This document shows, piece after piece, positions 1 through 7,259 of a DNA stretch of 31,601 nucleotides (the first letter of the stretch is position 1; the number at the start of each line of letters is the position of its first letter). The notes beneath the pieces were generated by a model that searched no databases, was not told the DNA's origin, and worked only from the letters and a program-made list of their open reading frames with translations. The translations under genes were made by a program, and so were the position numbers. Source of the DNA: a virus; IMG/VR virus record IMGVR_UViG_3300028920_000638, positions 1 to 31,601 of that record, one strand, 5' to 3'.

Positions 1-149
1 GATCTTAGCGCATGGATGCAAGCCGGTGGTCGGATACTACCGCAAGGGGATCGGGGGTTGGGACCTGGCCCACGGGCTCGACGAGCACAACCCGTACCTG
101 CTGCAGCAAGCGCGCGGATGGATCGACCTATCTGATATCGGGGTAGCGT
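1..149. repeat. Terminal direct repeat, left copy
   Basis: These 149 bases recur at 31453-31601 in the same orientation. I find two differences, at position 16 (A here, C in the right copy) and position 140 (G here, T in the right copy). The repeat lies wholly inside one open reading frame that continues across the two ends, so it reads as overlap of a circular or circularly permuted assembly. A packaged terminal repeat is the alternative. The unique genome is then about 31,452 bp. Confidence 0.9.
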
Positions 150-151
150 GA
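2..151 (+). CDS. DUF551-like small protein, 3' part (gene begins at 31352)
   Basis: This is the C-terminal part of an 83-residue protein whose start is at 31352 near the right end. The frame is open across the junction and stops with TGA at 149-151, overlapping the next gene's ATG. Together the two parts show a P-E-G-Q-S-V-L strand, a G-Y-Y strand and a G-W-I segment. This recalls DUF551 proteins, which are small phage and prophage proteins of unknown role. The difference between end copies at 140 changes Trp (right) to Gly (left) three residues before the C-terminus; the one at 16 is synonymous. The family call is tentative and no biochemical function is claimed. Confidence 0.7.
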   Translation: MLAHGCKPVVGYYRKGIGGWDLAHGLDEHNPYLLQQARGWIDLSDIGVA

Positions 152-447
152 TGGCACGCTACAAGATCACCCGGCACCAGAACGGCAAAACGACCCTGCG
201 TCGCGCCCACCGGAAGGACCGAAACGCGCCGTGTCCATGCGGATCCGGCAGGAAATACAAACACTGCTGCCTGCGAGACGAGTACCAGGAGCGCGTCGAC
301 TACATCGACGCAAAAAAACAGGAGCAGGAACGGCTCAGGCAGGAACGGCTTGAGGAAATGATCATGAAAAACCTGGATCTGGATCCTGTCACGAGAGCCA
401 CGGCGGCCTATACAGAGTCGCTCGCGGCCTACACGAACAGGGAATAG
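151..447 (+). CDS. SEC-C motif (SecA-type zinc-binding) small protein
   Basis: A 98-residue protein with a SEC-C zinc motif at residues 28-40, CPCGSGRKYKHCC, the same C-x-C-x8-H/C-C pattern found at the C-terminus of SecA. A basic N-terminus (residues 1-25) precedes it and a charged Glu/Arg/Gln-rich helix (about 43-75) follows. SEC-C motifs bind zinc and mediate protein contacts with partners such as SecB or ribosomes. Stand-alone SEC-C proteins occur in bacteria and phages, mostly without known function. ATG at 151 overlaps the upstream TGA; an in-frame GTG at 148 would add one residue. The motif is clear, the role in the phage is not known. Confidence 0.85.
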   Translation: MARYKITRHQNGKTTLRRAHRKDRNAPCPCGSGRKYKHCCLRDEYQERVDYIDAKKQEQERLRQERLEEMIMKNLDLDPVTRATAAYTESLAAYTNRE

Positions 448-467
448 CAAACGAATCGGGGGGAAGC

Positions 468-1229
468 ATGAACAACAGGGAGAAGCTGGAATCAGCGATC
501 AAGATGATGGATGTGTTCAGGAGTGATATGTTCGCGCAACATATCCATGGGTACATTGATAGTGTACAGGCTGTACTCCGCAGCATCGACCTGCCCGACC
601 CGCCGCAGGAGTGCAAACCCATCATCGGCTCAGACGGGCGCGAGTGGTGGCCGTGTTATGGGGAGAAGCAGCCGGAGATAGGCGAGAAGGTGTTCTGCAT
701 GCTTAACGATGGCAGATGCCTCAAGGTTAAATACAAATATGTCGGATGGCACAAAGCCTATACACACTGGTCTCACTTCACCGAAGGAGAACCCGTCCCG
801 CCAGGGCCGTTTGAGAAGGTTGAGTGTAAGCACGAATGGATACCTCGCATCGACGATAGGCTATGCCGCCTGTGCAACATGAAGGTACCGAACAAGAAAC
901 CAACGCCAGCACCAGAGCCGTTTGATGAGGTCGAACGACTGGAAGCCGAGAACAAGCGGCTGCGGGAGGAGCTTCACATCGCGAAAGCTGATATGAGTGG
1001 TGCGATCAAGATAGCTAGGGCAAAAAGCGATGAGGCAAAACGGCTGCGAGAGGAACGTGACGCGGAGGAACGCAGATCCATTCTACTCACCGAGGACTGT
1101 TGCAGGCTGCGGGAGTGGCAGCGGAAGGCGGTTGGTGAATTGAAGGTTTTGCAGCAGCTTGATTCACGCCATGTTGACTGCAGACCTACTGAAAGCCTCA
1201 TCGCAGAGGCCGAGGGATGTAAACAATGA
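468..1229 (+). CDS. DUF551-like domain plus zinc knuckle plus coiled coil, unknown function
   Basis: A 253-residue protein. Residues about 55-115 look like a DUF551 domain: a W-W-P start, a P-E-I-G-E-K-V strand, and a T-H-W motif near the end. Residues about 118-142 carry a C-x-H pair followed by C-R-L-C, a small probable zinc site. Residues about 150-253 are strongly charged (E-R-L-E-A-E-N-K-R-L-R-E repeats) and should form a coiled coil. A GGGGGGAAG stretch upstream of ATG 468 is a usable ribosome binding site. It overlaps the next gene by ATGA. A similar DUF551-like gene spans the genome ends, so this accessory cluster may hold two relatives. Function unknown. Confidence 0.8.
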   Translation: MNNREKLESAIKMMDVFRSDMFAQHIHGYIDSVQAVLRSIDLPDPPQECKPIIGSDGREWWPCYGEKQPEIGEKVFCMLNDGRCLKVKYKYVGWHKAYTHWSHFTEGEPVPPGPFEKVECKHEWIPRIDDRLCRLCNMKVPNKKPTPAPEPFDEVERLEAENKRLREELHIAKADMSGAIKIARAKSDEAKRLREERDAEERRSILLTEDCCRLREWQRKAVGELKVLQQLDSRHVDCRPTESLIAEAEGCKQ

Positions 1230-1411
1230 AACGATTTGGACAAGTAGAACTTGGTGCGTTGTGCGTCCTATTGATGTGCGACGATCCAACAGACCTGACG
1301 AAGTTGCAGCGGGAATCAATAGAGTCGTTTGCCGACGCAGAAGCGCAGAGACTCGGTTACAAGGACTGGAGCGATGCTTTACACAATATCGATGTGGTGA
1401 AGGGTGATTGA
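1226..1411 (+). CDS. Hypothetical protein, 61 residues
   Basis: I do not recognise this protein. ATG at 1226 overlaps the upstream stop by ATGA, the arrangement used through most of this genome and a good sign of translational coupling. The N-terminus has a hydrophobic stretch with two cysteines (residues about 8-18), too short to call a membrane segment with confidence. The rest is acidic and probably helical. It belongs to the row of small accessory genes that ends at 2071. Confidence 0.7.
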   Translation: MKRFGQVELGALCVLLMCDDPTDLTKLQRESIESFADAEAQRLGYKDWSDALHNIDVVKGD

Positions 1412-1580
1412 AATCCGTGGATGGAACCGGGTGCGGAACGTCAGCGTGTGCACGCTGCCGTGGATCAAGATCCATATCCCGTTCACCGACAACCTGTACC
1501 TGTGCATCGCGAGGGAGTACAGATGGCCTCTGGATCGCAACCTCAGGGCCGAGGAGATGAAGGGGATGACGAATGATTGA
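1404..1580 (+). CDS. Small hypothetical protein, 58 residues, GTG start
   Basis: An open frame of 58 residues begins with GTG at 1404, overlaps the upstream gene by 8 bases and ends with TGA at 1578-1580. The GAAGGGT just upstream of the GTG is a poor ribosome binding site at best, and tight overlap is the main support. The product starts M-I-E-I-R-G-W and contains two separated cysteines and several tryptophans. No family is recognised. It fills what would otherwise be a gap in a region where all neighbours abut or overlap. Confidence 0.55.
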   Translation: MIEIRGWNRVRNVSVCTLPWIKIHIPFTDNLYLCIAREYRWPLDRNLRAEEMKGMTND

Positions 1581-1620
1581 CCCCACGACGTGGAAAGTGG
1601 AATACCTGGAGGACGCATGA
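1573..1620 (+). CDS. Possible 15-residue leader peptide
   Basis: A 15-codon frame from ATG 1573 to TGA 1618-1620 bridges the previous gene (overlap of 8 bases) and the zinc ribbon gene (ATGA overlap at 1617-1620). It has no strong ribosome binding site. It may couple translation of the two neighbours or be a chance frame. Its last codons contain the TGGAGGA that serves as ribosome binding site for the zinc ribbon gene. Confidence 0.3.
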   Translation: MIDPTTWKVEYLEDA

Positions 1621-1766
1621 CCATCTACCCATGGCGCGACACCTGCCCGAAGTGCGGCTCGCCGTTCGTGCAGGAAGAAATCGATGGCGAGTGCTATTGC
1701 CCAACATGCAGGTATACGTGGCACATGGCCCCAAGGCGCGCCACCAGGCGCAGAGGATACGAGTAG
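1617..1766 (+). CDS. Small zinc ribbon protein, 49 residues
   Basis: ATG at 1617 lies just downstream of a strong TGGAGGA ribosome binding site, and the frame ends with TAG at 1764-1766. The 49-residue product has two C-x2-C knuckles: C-P-K-C-G at residues 10-14 and C-P-T-C-R at about 28-32. These are separated by about 15 residues with a central C-Y, the spacing of a one-domain zinc ribbon. A W-H follows the second knuckle and the C-terminus is very basic (R-R-A-T-R-R-R). Zinc ribbons of this kind bind nucleic acid or partner proteins. No specific function can be given. Confidence 0.75.
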   Translation: MTIYPWRDTCPKCGSPFVQEEIDGECYCPTCRYTWHMAPRRATRRRGYE

Positions 1767-1779
1767 GAAAGGAGCGACA

Positions 1780-1974
1780 ATGCAACTTACACACGAAGCC
1801 GGTGAGCTTGTAACGATACGTAGCCACGTGTATCTTACTGGCAAGGGCAAGGCCAGGCTGGCGCAAGCTGGCATCGACACGTGGACGTGGCTCGTCGAGT
1901 ACAGAAAGGGGCTGAATGATGCCGAGGCAGAAATCGAGAATGAAGAACATGATGACCGGGAAGCAGATGCGTAA
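1780..1974 (+). CDS. Small hypothetical acidic protein, 64 residues
   Basis: ATG at 1780 follows GGAAAGGAGCGACA, one of the better ribosome binding sites in this cluster, which is why I prefer it to in-frame starts further upstream. The N-terminal half (T-H-E-A-G-E-L-V-T-I-R) looks beta-rich, like a small barrel; the C-terminus is highly acidic and ends in D-D-R-E-A-D-A. No family is recognised. The next small gene starts inside this one in another frame. Confidence 0.65.
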   Translation: MQLTHEAGELVTIRSHVYLTGKGKARLAQAGIDTWTWLVEYRKGLNDAEAEIENEEHDDREADA

Positions 1975-2071
1975 GGTCCGCGACCAGAAGGGCAACACGC
2001 CGACCAAGAAGGTGAACGGCAGCAAGTCGATCCGGGCCTGGCGGATTGACGGGTCACAGAAGGGTGGTTGA
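1919..2071 (+). CDS. Small basic protein, 50 residues
   Basis: A 50-residue frame starts at ATG 1919, nested in the 3' end of the previous gene, about 8 bases after GAAAGGGG. It ends with TGA at 2069-2071. The product is strongly basic (M-P-R-Q-K-S-R-M-K at the N-terminus, then many Lys and Arg), which suggests nucleic acid binding, though that is inference from composition only. The overlap with an acidic partner in another frame means the composition could be partly dictated by that gene. The downstream 133 bases carry no convincing gene. Confidence 0.5.
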   Translation: MPRQKSRMKNMMTGKQMRKVRDQKGNTPTKKVNGSKSIRAWRIDGSQKGG

Positions 2072-2132
2072 CAGGATACCGAGCACCTGATACCGTAGAC
2101 ATCTGGATAACGGTTGGCACCATGGACGGCGC

Positions 2133-2163
2133 GAGACCCCTGGGGGATACCCTGGGGGTTCTC
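2133..2163 (+). terminator. G+C-rich hairpin before the late promoter
   Basis: The segment from 2133 to 2163 folds as GAGA/TCTC outer arms with inner CCC/GGG pairs built from two copies of CCCTGGGGG. It is followed by CCTTTCTT, a pyrimidine-rich tail but not a pure T run. Its position between the last gene of the accessory cluster (ending 2071) and the promoter at 2170 fits a terminator of incoming transcription. The stem has mismatches and could pair in more than one way. Confidence 0.5.
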
Positions 2164-2169
2164 CCTTTC

Positions 2170-2198
2170 TTGACGGGTCATATGCACAGAGCTAGTAT
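2170..2198 (+). promoter_or_regulatory. Sigma70-like promoter for the packaging genes
   Basis: TTGACG (2170-2175), a 17-base spacer, then TAGTAT (2193-2198). The expected transcription start, about 7 bases after the -10 hexamer, is at 2205, the A of the terS ATG. This predicts a leaderless mRNA. No Shine-Dalgarno sequence precedes that ATG, which fits. Confidence 0.65.
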
Positions 2199-2204
2199 CA
2201 AAGC

Positions 2205-2789
2205 ATGGGAACCAAACAGAAGAAGCGCAAACGCAAGTACAAACCATCCAAGTGGGACACGGTGATCCAACCACGGATCACCGAGATTGCAGCATGGTGC
2301 CGCGACGGCCTGACAGATCAGGAGATCGCCAAACGTCTTGGCATGGCCAGGTCCACGTTCAACAAGCACAAGGCAGAGCATGAAGAACTGCGCGAGGTGC
2401 TGAAGCGCAACAAGGAAGTGGCTGACGTTGAGGTGGAGGACAGCCTGTTCAAACGGGCCAACGGCTACGAGTACGAGGAGCGTAAGGTTGTCAAGAAGCG
2501 TATCCCCCCGAAGTACGGCGATGATGGCGAGGAGATCGAACCATCCAGGCTCGTGATCGTCAAGGAAGAGGTGACACGCAAGAAGGTTGCCCCTGACACC
2601 ACAGCCTGCATCTTCTGGCTGAAGAACCGCAAGCCAGGCGTATGGCGCGACAAGCAGGAGATCGACCACAGCAGCAGCGACGGCAGCATGGCTACCAAGA
2701 CTGACGACCCAATAGACTATGGCAAGCTATCCACGGATACCCTGCGTGACCTCCTCCAAGCATCTAAGCCCGGACCTGACGAGGGTTAA
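2205..2789 (+). CDS. terS: Terminase small subunit
   Basis: A 194-residue protein with a very basic N-terminus (residues 1-15) and a helix-turn-helix at about 17-57 (T-D-Q-E-I-A-K-R-L-G-M-A-R-S-T-F), the fold used by small terminase subunits to recognise phage DNA. The region at 68-140 (V-E-D-S-L-F-K-R-A-N-G-Y-E-Y) and the F-W-L-K-N-R-K-P motif followed by W-R-D-K are characteristic of TerS proteins in HK97-like phages. It lies directly before terL, overlapping it by 71 bases. ATG 2205 is the first start, sits at the predicted transcription start, and has no ribosome binding site. The next Met is residue 48, inside the HTH, so a shorter start is unlikely. Confidence 0.9.
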   Translation: MGTKQKKRKRKYKPSKWDTVIQPRITEIAAWCRDGLTDQEIAKRLGMARSTFNKHKAEHEELREVLKRNKEVADVEVEDSLFKRANGYEYEERKVVKKRIPPKYGDDGEEIEPSRLVIVKEEVTRKKVAPDTTACIFWLKNRKPGVWRDKQEIDHSSSDGSMATKTDDPIDYGKLSTDTLRDLLQASKPGPDEG

Positions 2790-4161
2790 ACAGGAGCTTG
2801 TCAGGCGGTCGTTCTGGGACTACCGGCGAATCATCCGGCCGCGCATGTTCATCGGCTGGTGGCAGGCTGACCTGGCCGCCAGGCTGCAGCGGTTCTACCA
2901 GGATCTGATAGCAGGCCGACGCCCGAAGCTGGTTATCCAGGCCCCGCCACAGCACGGCAAGAGTGAGCAGGTGGAGGACTTCATTGGGTGGCTGGTCGGT
3001 ATGAACCCGGACACCAGGGTGATCTATGCCAGCTTCTCGGATCGCCTCGGGGTCAGGGCCAACAAGAACCTGCAGCGCCGTATCGATTCGGATACATACC
3101 GCGAGTTGTTCCCTGGTACAAGCATCAATGCGGAGAACGTGGTCACCAAGTTCGACCGCCCGCTACGCAACTCCGATGTGTTCGAGTTCGTGAACCGCGA
3201 AGGCTACTTCCGCAACACCACCGTGCTCGGGTCTGTGACCGGCGAGGGCCTGGACCTTGGCGTGGTGGATGACCCTCTGAAGGGCCGGGCCGAGGCATCA
3301 AGCAAGCTCGTGCGTGATCGCACATGGGACTGGTTCACCGATGACTTTTTCAGCCGGTTCAGTGAGCGTGCCGGGCTGCTGGTGATTATGACACGGTGGC
3401 ATCTCGATGACCCTGTTGGACGAATGATCGCTGACCTACCTGGCGTGGAGGTGGTGACCTACAAGGCTATCGCAACCGAGGACGAGGAGCATCGCAAGGC
3501 TGGCGATCCGCTTTTCCCGGAACTCAAGTCCATGGACTTCTTGACCGAGCGCCAGCGCCTCATGCTGCCAGCCAGGTGGTCGGCACTGTACCAGCAGGAT
3601 CCGCAGCCGGACGAAGGGTCGCTGATGGATGCCTCACGCCTGGTGGTTGTCGATCAGCTACCTGCAGACGTGGAGGTGACCCAGGAGGTCAGGTACTGGG
3701 ACAAGGCTGGCACGGAAGGCGCTGGGTGCTTTACCGTCGGAGCCAAGCTCGGGAAGCTGTCCGATGGGCGCTTCGCCATCCTGGACATCATCCGGGATCA
3801 GGTTGGGGCCGTACGCCGTGAGCGGATGATCCGGCAAGCTGCAGACATGGACGGGTCAGGTGTCACCGTGTGGATCGAGCAGGAGCCTGGTAGCGGTGGC
3901 AAGGAATCCGCCGAGAACACCATCCTCCGACTGTCGGGGTACGTGGTCAAGGCAGACAAGCCGACGGGCAACAAGGAGCTGCGGGCGGAGCCATACGCGG
4001 TGCAGGTAGAGGCGGGCAACATCCTCGTGCTGCGCCGCTCGTGGACCGAAGCTCTGATCGAGGAGCACCGCACGTTCCCCGGCGGGAAGTACAAAGACCA
4101 GATCGACGCGGTGGCCGGTGCGTTCAACAAGCTCGCTAGGCCATCAGTCGCGATGTGGTAA
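2719..4161 (+). CDS. terL: Terminase large subunit
   Basis: The packaging motor and nuclease that drives DNA into proheads. A Walker A-type loop is at about residues 75-83 (A-P-P-Q-H-G-K-S-E), a Walker B region at about 178-187 (L-G-V-V-D-D-P), and a coupling motif T-R-W-H at about 225. The C-terminal RNase H-like nuclease shows its acidic positions in Y-W-D-K-A-G-T (about 325), I-E-Q-E-P-G (about 386) and K-Y-K-D-Q-I-D-A (about 457-464). Length of 480 is usual. The start is uncertain: ATG 2719 overlaps terS by 71 bases without a clear ribosome binding site. In-frame GTG 2746 or a later start would still leave the ATPase intact. Confidence 0.95.
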   Translation: MASYPRIPCVTSSKHLSPDLTRVKQELVRRSFWDYRRIIRPRMFIGWWQADLAARLQRFYQDLIAGRRPKLVIQAPPQHGKSEQVEDFIGWLVGMNPDTRVIYASFSDRLGVRANKNLQRRIDSDTYRELFPGTSINAENVVTKFDRPLRNSDVFEFVNREGYFRNTTVLGSVTGEGLDLGVVDDPLKGRAEASSKLVRDRTWDWFTDDFFSRFSERAGLLVIMTRWHLDDPVGRMIADLPGVEVVTYKAIATEDEEHRKAGDPLFPELKSMDFLTERQRLMLPARWSALYQQDPQPDEGSLMDASRLVVVDQLPADVEVTQEVRYWDKAGTEGAGCFTVGAKLGKLSDGRFAILDIIRDQVGAVRRERMIRQAADMDGSGVTVWIEQEPGSGGKESAENTILRLSGYVVKADKPTGNKELRAEPYAVQVEAGNILVLRRSWTEALIEEHRTFPGGKYKDQIDAVAGAFNKLARPSVAMW

Positions 4162-4187
4162 TCTACCGCGTACCAATGGGCGTCACG

Positions 4188-4216
4188 TTGACAATCCACC
4201 CGTGCGCGGCTATAAC
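4188..4216 (+). promoter_or_regulatory. Near-consensus sigma70 promoter for portal and head genes
   Basis: TTGACA (4188-4193), a 17-base spacer, and TATAAC (4211-4216), 11 of 12 consensus bases. The expected transcription start is at about 4223, exactly the portal ATG. It lies in the only gap between terL and portal. The distance from the last -10 base to the ATG is 7, identical to the terS promoter. Confidence 0.8.
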
Positions 4217-4222
4217 CGGTAC

Positions 4223-6253
4223 ATGGGCCTATTCTCGAATATCTTCACATCACGTAAGCCTGAAACACGCAACCCTGTAACGCTTTTCGGTGGGTATTCC
4301 ATCCGTGGGTTCGACCGGTCATCGCGTGCTGTTCTTGAGTCGTTCGCCACGTCACCGATCATGCAGTCGGTTGTATCAGCCATCGCCAACGACACGGCTG
4401 CGATACCGCTCCGGCTTTACACCAAGAAGACAGACGGATCCTATGATCCAGTCGCCGACCACTTCCTGCTTGATGCGATCGGCAGACCTGTGGCAGGGCT
4501 GGCCGGATATCAGAAGCGGTGGCTGCTCCAGGTGTGGATTGACATGGTTGGAGAGGGCGGGTGGCTCAAGCAGAGGAGCGAAACCAGCGGACGAGTCATT
4601 AACCTGTGGCCTATCCCTCCGGCGTGGGTGATGAGCAGGCCTATCGACTCAACGCAACACTGGGTTATCACGCCAAAGTCTGGCATCACCTTCAACGCAC
4701 CATACAACGAAGTGATCTGGTTCCATCGCCCACACCCTGTGCGCCCATACTATCGTGGGTCTGGAGTTGGCACGTCTCTGAAAACAGAGATATCCGTGGC
4801 CGAGCTGGCGCTGAAGACGATAGCCTCGTGGTTCTACAACGAGGGCAAGCCGGAAGTCCTGGTGGTCGGCGAGAACCTAAGCCCCGACAAGACCAAGGCG
4901 CTCGAAGCGAAGTGGAAGGAGAAGCACAGCGGCCTTTTCCGCCAGTTCCTTCCGTCTTTCTTGGGCGGCTGCAAGGTCGACGTACATGAGTTCCGAACTG
5001 ACTTCAACGGGCTTCCGCTGGTCGACCTGAAGACCAACCAGGCAGACATCATGCGCCAGACCCTCGGGGTGCCTCCCGAGATCCTGGGCAACGTGACCAA
5101 CAGCAACCGGGCAACCATCACTGCGGCGGACAACATCTATGCCAGGCACGTGCTTGTGCCCCGTATGCGGCTGCAGACAGAGATCCTGACCATCGGGCTG
5201 GCGCAGGAGGTCAACCCGTCGTTCTGCTTCGACTTCGACGACCCGGCTCCAGATGACAAGGATTTCAAGCTATCCGTCTACCAGGCGCGACCCGAGGCCG
5301 TGATGATCGACCAGTGGCGGGAGCTTGCCGGAGACGAGCCGCTGCCAGATGGCAAGGGCCAGATATTCCTGATGAGCCCGACCGTCTACCCGGTCAAGGA
5401 TCCAGGCGAGGACTTGAGCTACCTCAACCCGTCGTCGCCTGCCTCCCCATCCGATGCCAGCAAGTCTGTACCGCGAATCGTCACCAAGGCCGCGAATGAG
5501 GGCGACATCGAGGTGGCTTTGAAGAAACACCCGATGACCGCAGTCATCATCCCGCAGGTGGCCGACGTGGTGGAGTTCTATGGCTCGTCCATGCACGACG
5601 AGATCCAGGGCAACGAGAAGGCGGAAGGTGGGTTCAGCTTCGCGAACCCGCGAGTGGCCGCATTCTTGACGGAGACGGCTCGGAAGCGCGTGCTTGCAGA
5701 GATCGAGCAGACCACACAAAACGCTATCTTCTCCGTCCTTCGGATGGGTGAAGAGGAACGATGGACGATTGACGAGGTTGCCCGGGCTATCGAGGATGTG
5801 ATGGACACCGGCGACGTGAGCCGGGCGTGGACGATTGCCAGAACCGAGACTGTACGAGCTGCGAACTTCGGACACTATGAGGCTGGGATGCAGCTTGACG
5901 TCAACGAGAAAGAATGGTTGACCACCATCGACGGGCGTGAGCGCGATTCGCACCGTGAGATACAGGGTCAGACCGTGCCTTACAGCGAACCGTTCCGAGT
6001 CGAGTCTGGAGCGACAGCCCAGTACCCAGGCGACTTCGGCGTTGCAGCAGAGGATATCAACTGCCGGTGCACCATGCTGCCGGTTCCTGGTGGAAAGTCT
6101 GCATACAACACGGTGGAGAAGCGAGCGGCAAGGTATGCGCTACATGAGCGTCAGCGCCTGATCTATGAGGTGAGGATGCGCCGGGCTGTGCTGGCGAACT
6201 TCCGCAAGCAGAAGGAGGCCGTTATCGCGGCCGTGAGGGGGCAGAGTGCCTAA
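4223..6253 (+). CDS. Portal protein fused to Mu F-like head morphogenesis domain
   Basis: A 676-residue fusion. Residues about 1-410 match HK97-family portals: S-P-I-M-Q-S-V-V near 45, the I-W-F-H-R-P region near 160, and the L-G-V-P-P-E-I-L-G motif near 290 (dodecameric vertex through which DNA passes). After a Pro/Ser linker (about 415-430), residues about 490-625 match the phage Mu F minor head domain. Its diagnostic W-L-T-T-I-D-G-R-E-R-D-S-H (about 564) and I-N-C-R-C (about 612) motifs are present. These are usually two genes; fused forms are known in some phages. ATG 4223 is chosen over an upstream in-frame extension to 4118, which overlaps terL and contains the promoter. No ribosome binding site precedes it. 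Confidence 0.93.
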   Translation: MGLFSNIFTSRKPETRNPVTLFGGYSIRGFDRSSRAVLESFATSPIMQSVVSAIANDTAAIPLRLYTKKTDGSYDPVADHFLLDAIGRPVAGLAGYQKRWLLQVWIDMVGEGGWLKQRSETSGRVINLWPIPPAWVMSRPIDSTQHWVITPKSGITFNAPYNEVIWFHRPHPVRPYYRGSGVGTSLKTEISVAELALKTIASWFYNEGKPEVLVVGENLSPDKTKALEAKWKEKHSGLFRQFLPSFLGGCKVDVHEFRTDFNGLPLVDLKTNQADIMRQTLGVPPEILGNVTNSNRATITAADNIYARHVLVPRMRLQTEILTIGLAQEVNPSFCFDFDDPAPDDKDFKLSVYQARPEAVMIDQWRELAGDEPLPDGKGQIFLMSPTVYPVKDPGEDLSYLNPSSPASPSDASKSVPRIVTKAANEGDIEVALKKHPMTAVIIPQVADVVEFYGSSMHDEIQGNEKAEGGFSFANPRVAAFLTETARKRVLAEIEQTTQNAIFSVLRMGEEERWTIDEVARAIEDVMDTGDVSRAWTIARTETVRAANFGHYEAGMQLDVNEKEWLTTIDGRERDSHREIQGQTVPYSEPFRVESGATAQYPGDFGVAAEDINCRCTMLPVPGGKSAYNTVEKRAARYALHERQRLIYEVRMRRAVLANFRKQKEAVIAAVRGQSA

Positions 6254-7259
6254 CTGGATCACGAGAGACGAGTTTCTGAAAGGCAAGCAGGGGGACCTGC
6301 AGCAGATCGTTGTGGCCCAGAAGGCCGCGACGAAGAGCGCGAAAGAACGCACCATCCCCTTCATCATTTCGAGCAAGACACAGGACCGCCACGGCGATAC
6401 CATCAAGCAGGGTGGGTGGCTGATCGACAACTACCTCCGCAACCCGGTGGTGCAGTGGGCACATGACGGCAACATCCCAGCCATCGCCCAGGCCCCGAAC
6501 ACCAAGGTGAGGCGAAACAAGGAGCTGTTCAGCGAAGCCACGTTCGCCTCGCAGGAAGAGCACGGCCACGAGTTCGCCGAGATGATCTACCGCCTTGTGG
6601 AAGGGGACTTCATCCGTGGTGCGTCCGTAGGTTTCCGCCCAATCACGTGGGAGTTCCGGCGTGACCCTGAAGGCATGACGACGGGAGTGGATTACATCGA
6701 ACAGGAGCTGCTGGAGTGGTCTGTATGCAACGTGCCGTCGAACCCAGACGGGCTACTGCAGGCACGCAGTGCTGGCATCAACATCGCCCCCATGTACAAG
6801 TGGGCAGAGAGCGTGCTTGATCTGGACGATGACCGCCTGGTGATCAAGCTGGCCGGATGCAGCCGAGACGCCGTGGATAAGGCACGCAAGGATTCCGATC
6901 CGAAGCAGCGGGTACTGTTCCTGCTCGACGGATTCCAGACGCGGGAAATCGAGAATGACAACGAGGAGGATGACGACATGGCTGGAACCGATGACGTGGC
7001 GGCAGCGGCCAAGGATCTGCGCGAGACGGTTACGGCCTTGGCCGAATCCCTCAAGATGGTAGTCACGCGCATGGACGCTGCAGTGGATGGGCTGGAGGAT
7101 CTGGCGCTCGGTAAGCACGCGCCGGTTGACTCGCAGCCCAATGATGGCGATCATGATACCAACAACACCGAGAAAGAAGCCGACAAGGATGCCGTGGTCA
7201 AGGCTATCCTGGCCGGTATCGAGGACATGGCCGGGACCGGCCAGGAAGGTAGTGAGTAA
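6246..7259 (+). CDS. Prohead protease (HK97 gp4-like, peptidase S78) with C-terminal scaffold-like region
   Basis: A 337-residue protein starting with GTG 6246, overlapping the portal stop by 8 bases. Residues about 35-190 are the S78 serine protease: the S-K-T-Q-D-R-H-G-D strand, catalytic His in W-A-H-D-G (about 75), and catalytic Ser in R-G-A-S-V-G-F (about 127). It would process the capsid protein's N-terminal delta domain during head maturation. From about residue 235 the sequence is acidic, low in complexity and helical, like a scaffold. An in-frame ATG at 6978 with a very good ribosome binding site may give that part as a separate protein. The catalytic Asp/Glu is not assigned. Confidence 0.92.
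   Translation: MPNWITRDEFLKGKQGDLQQIVVAQKAATKSAKERTIPFIISSKTQDRHGDTIKQGGWLIDNYLRNPVVQWAHDGNIPAIAQAPNTKVRRNKELFSEATFASQEEHGHEFAEMIYRLVEGDFIRGASVGFRPITWEFRRDPEGMTTGVDYIEQELLEWSVCNVPSNPDGLLQARSAGINIAPMYKWAESVLDLDDDRLVIKLAGCSRDAVDKARKDSDPKQRVLFLLDGFQTREIENDNEEDDDMAGTDDVAAAAKDLRETVTALAESLKMVVTRMDAAVDGLEDLALGKHAPVDSQPNDGDHDTNNTEKEADKDAVVKAILAGIEDMAGTGQEGSE
6978..7259 (+). CDS. Predicted nested scaffold protein, in frame within the protease gene
   Basis: An ATG at 6978 in the protease frame is preceded by GAGGAGG at 6963-6969 with an 8-base gap, one of the best Shine-Dalgarno sequences in the genome. It would give a 93-residue acidic, Ala/Glu/Asp-rich helical protein identical to the protease C-terminus. 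Lambda C/Nu3 uses the same nested arrangement to make protease and scaffold. The caution is that the GAGGAGG encodes Glu-Glu in an acidic stretch and could arise by codon choice alone. Confidence 0.5.
   Translation: MAGTDDVAAAAKDLRETVTALAESLKMVVTRMDAAVDGLEDLALGKHAPVDSQPNDGDHDTNNTEKEADKDAVVKAILAGIEDMAGTGQEGSE

Noticed and set aside
2068-2265. Open frame from TTG 2068 across the terS promoter
   Set aside because: No ribosome binding site, overlaps a hairpin, a promoter and the start of terS in another frame; composition is not protein-like.
4118-4222. N-terminal extension of the portal frame
   Set aside because: Overlaps terL, includes the promoter, and adds residues not expected in portals. 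ATG 4223 is better.
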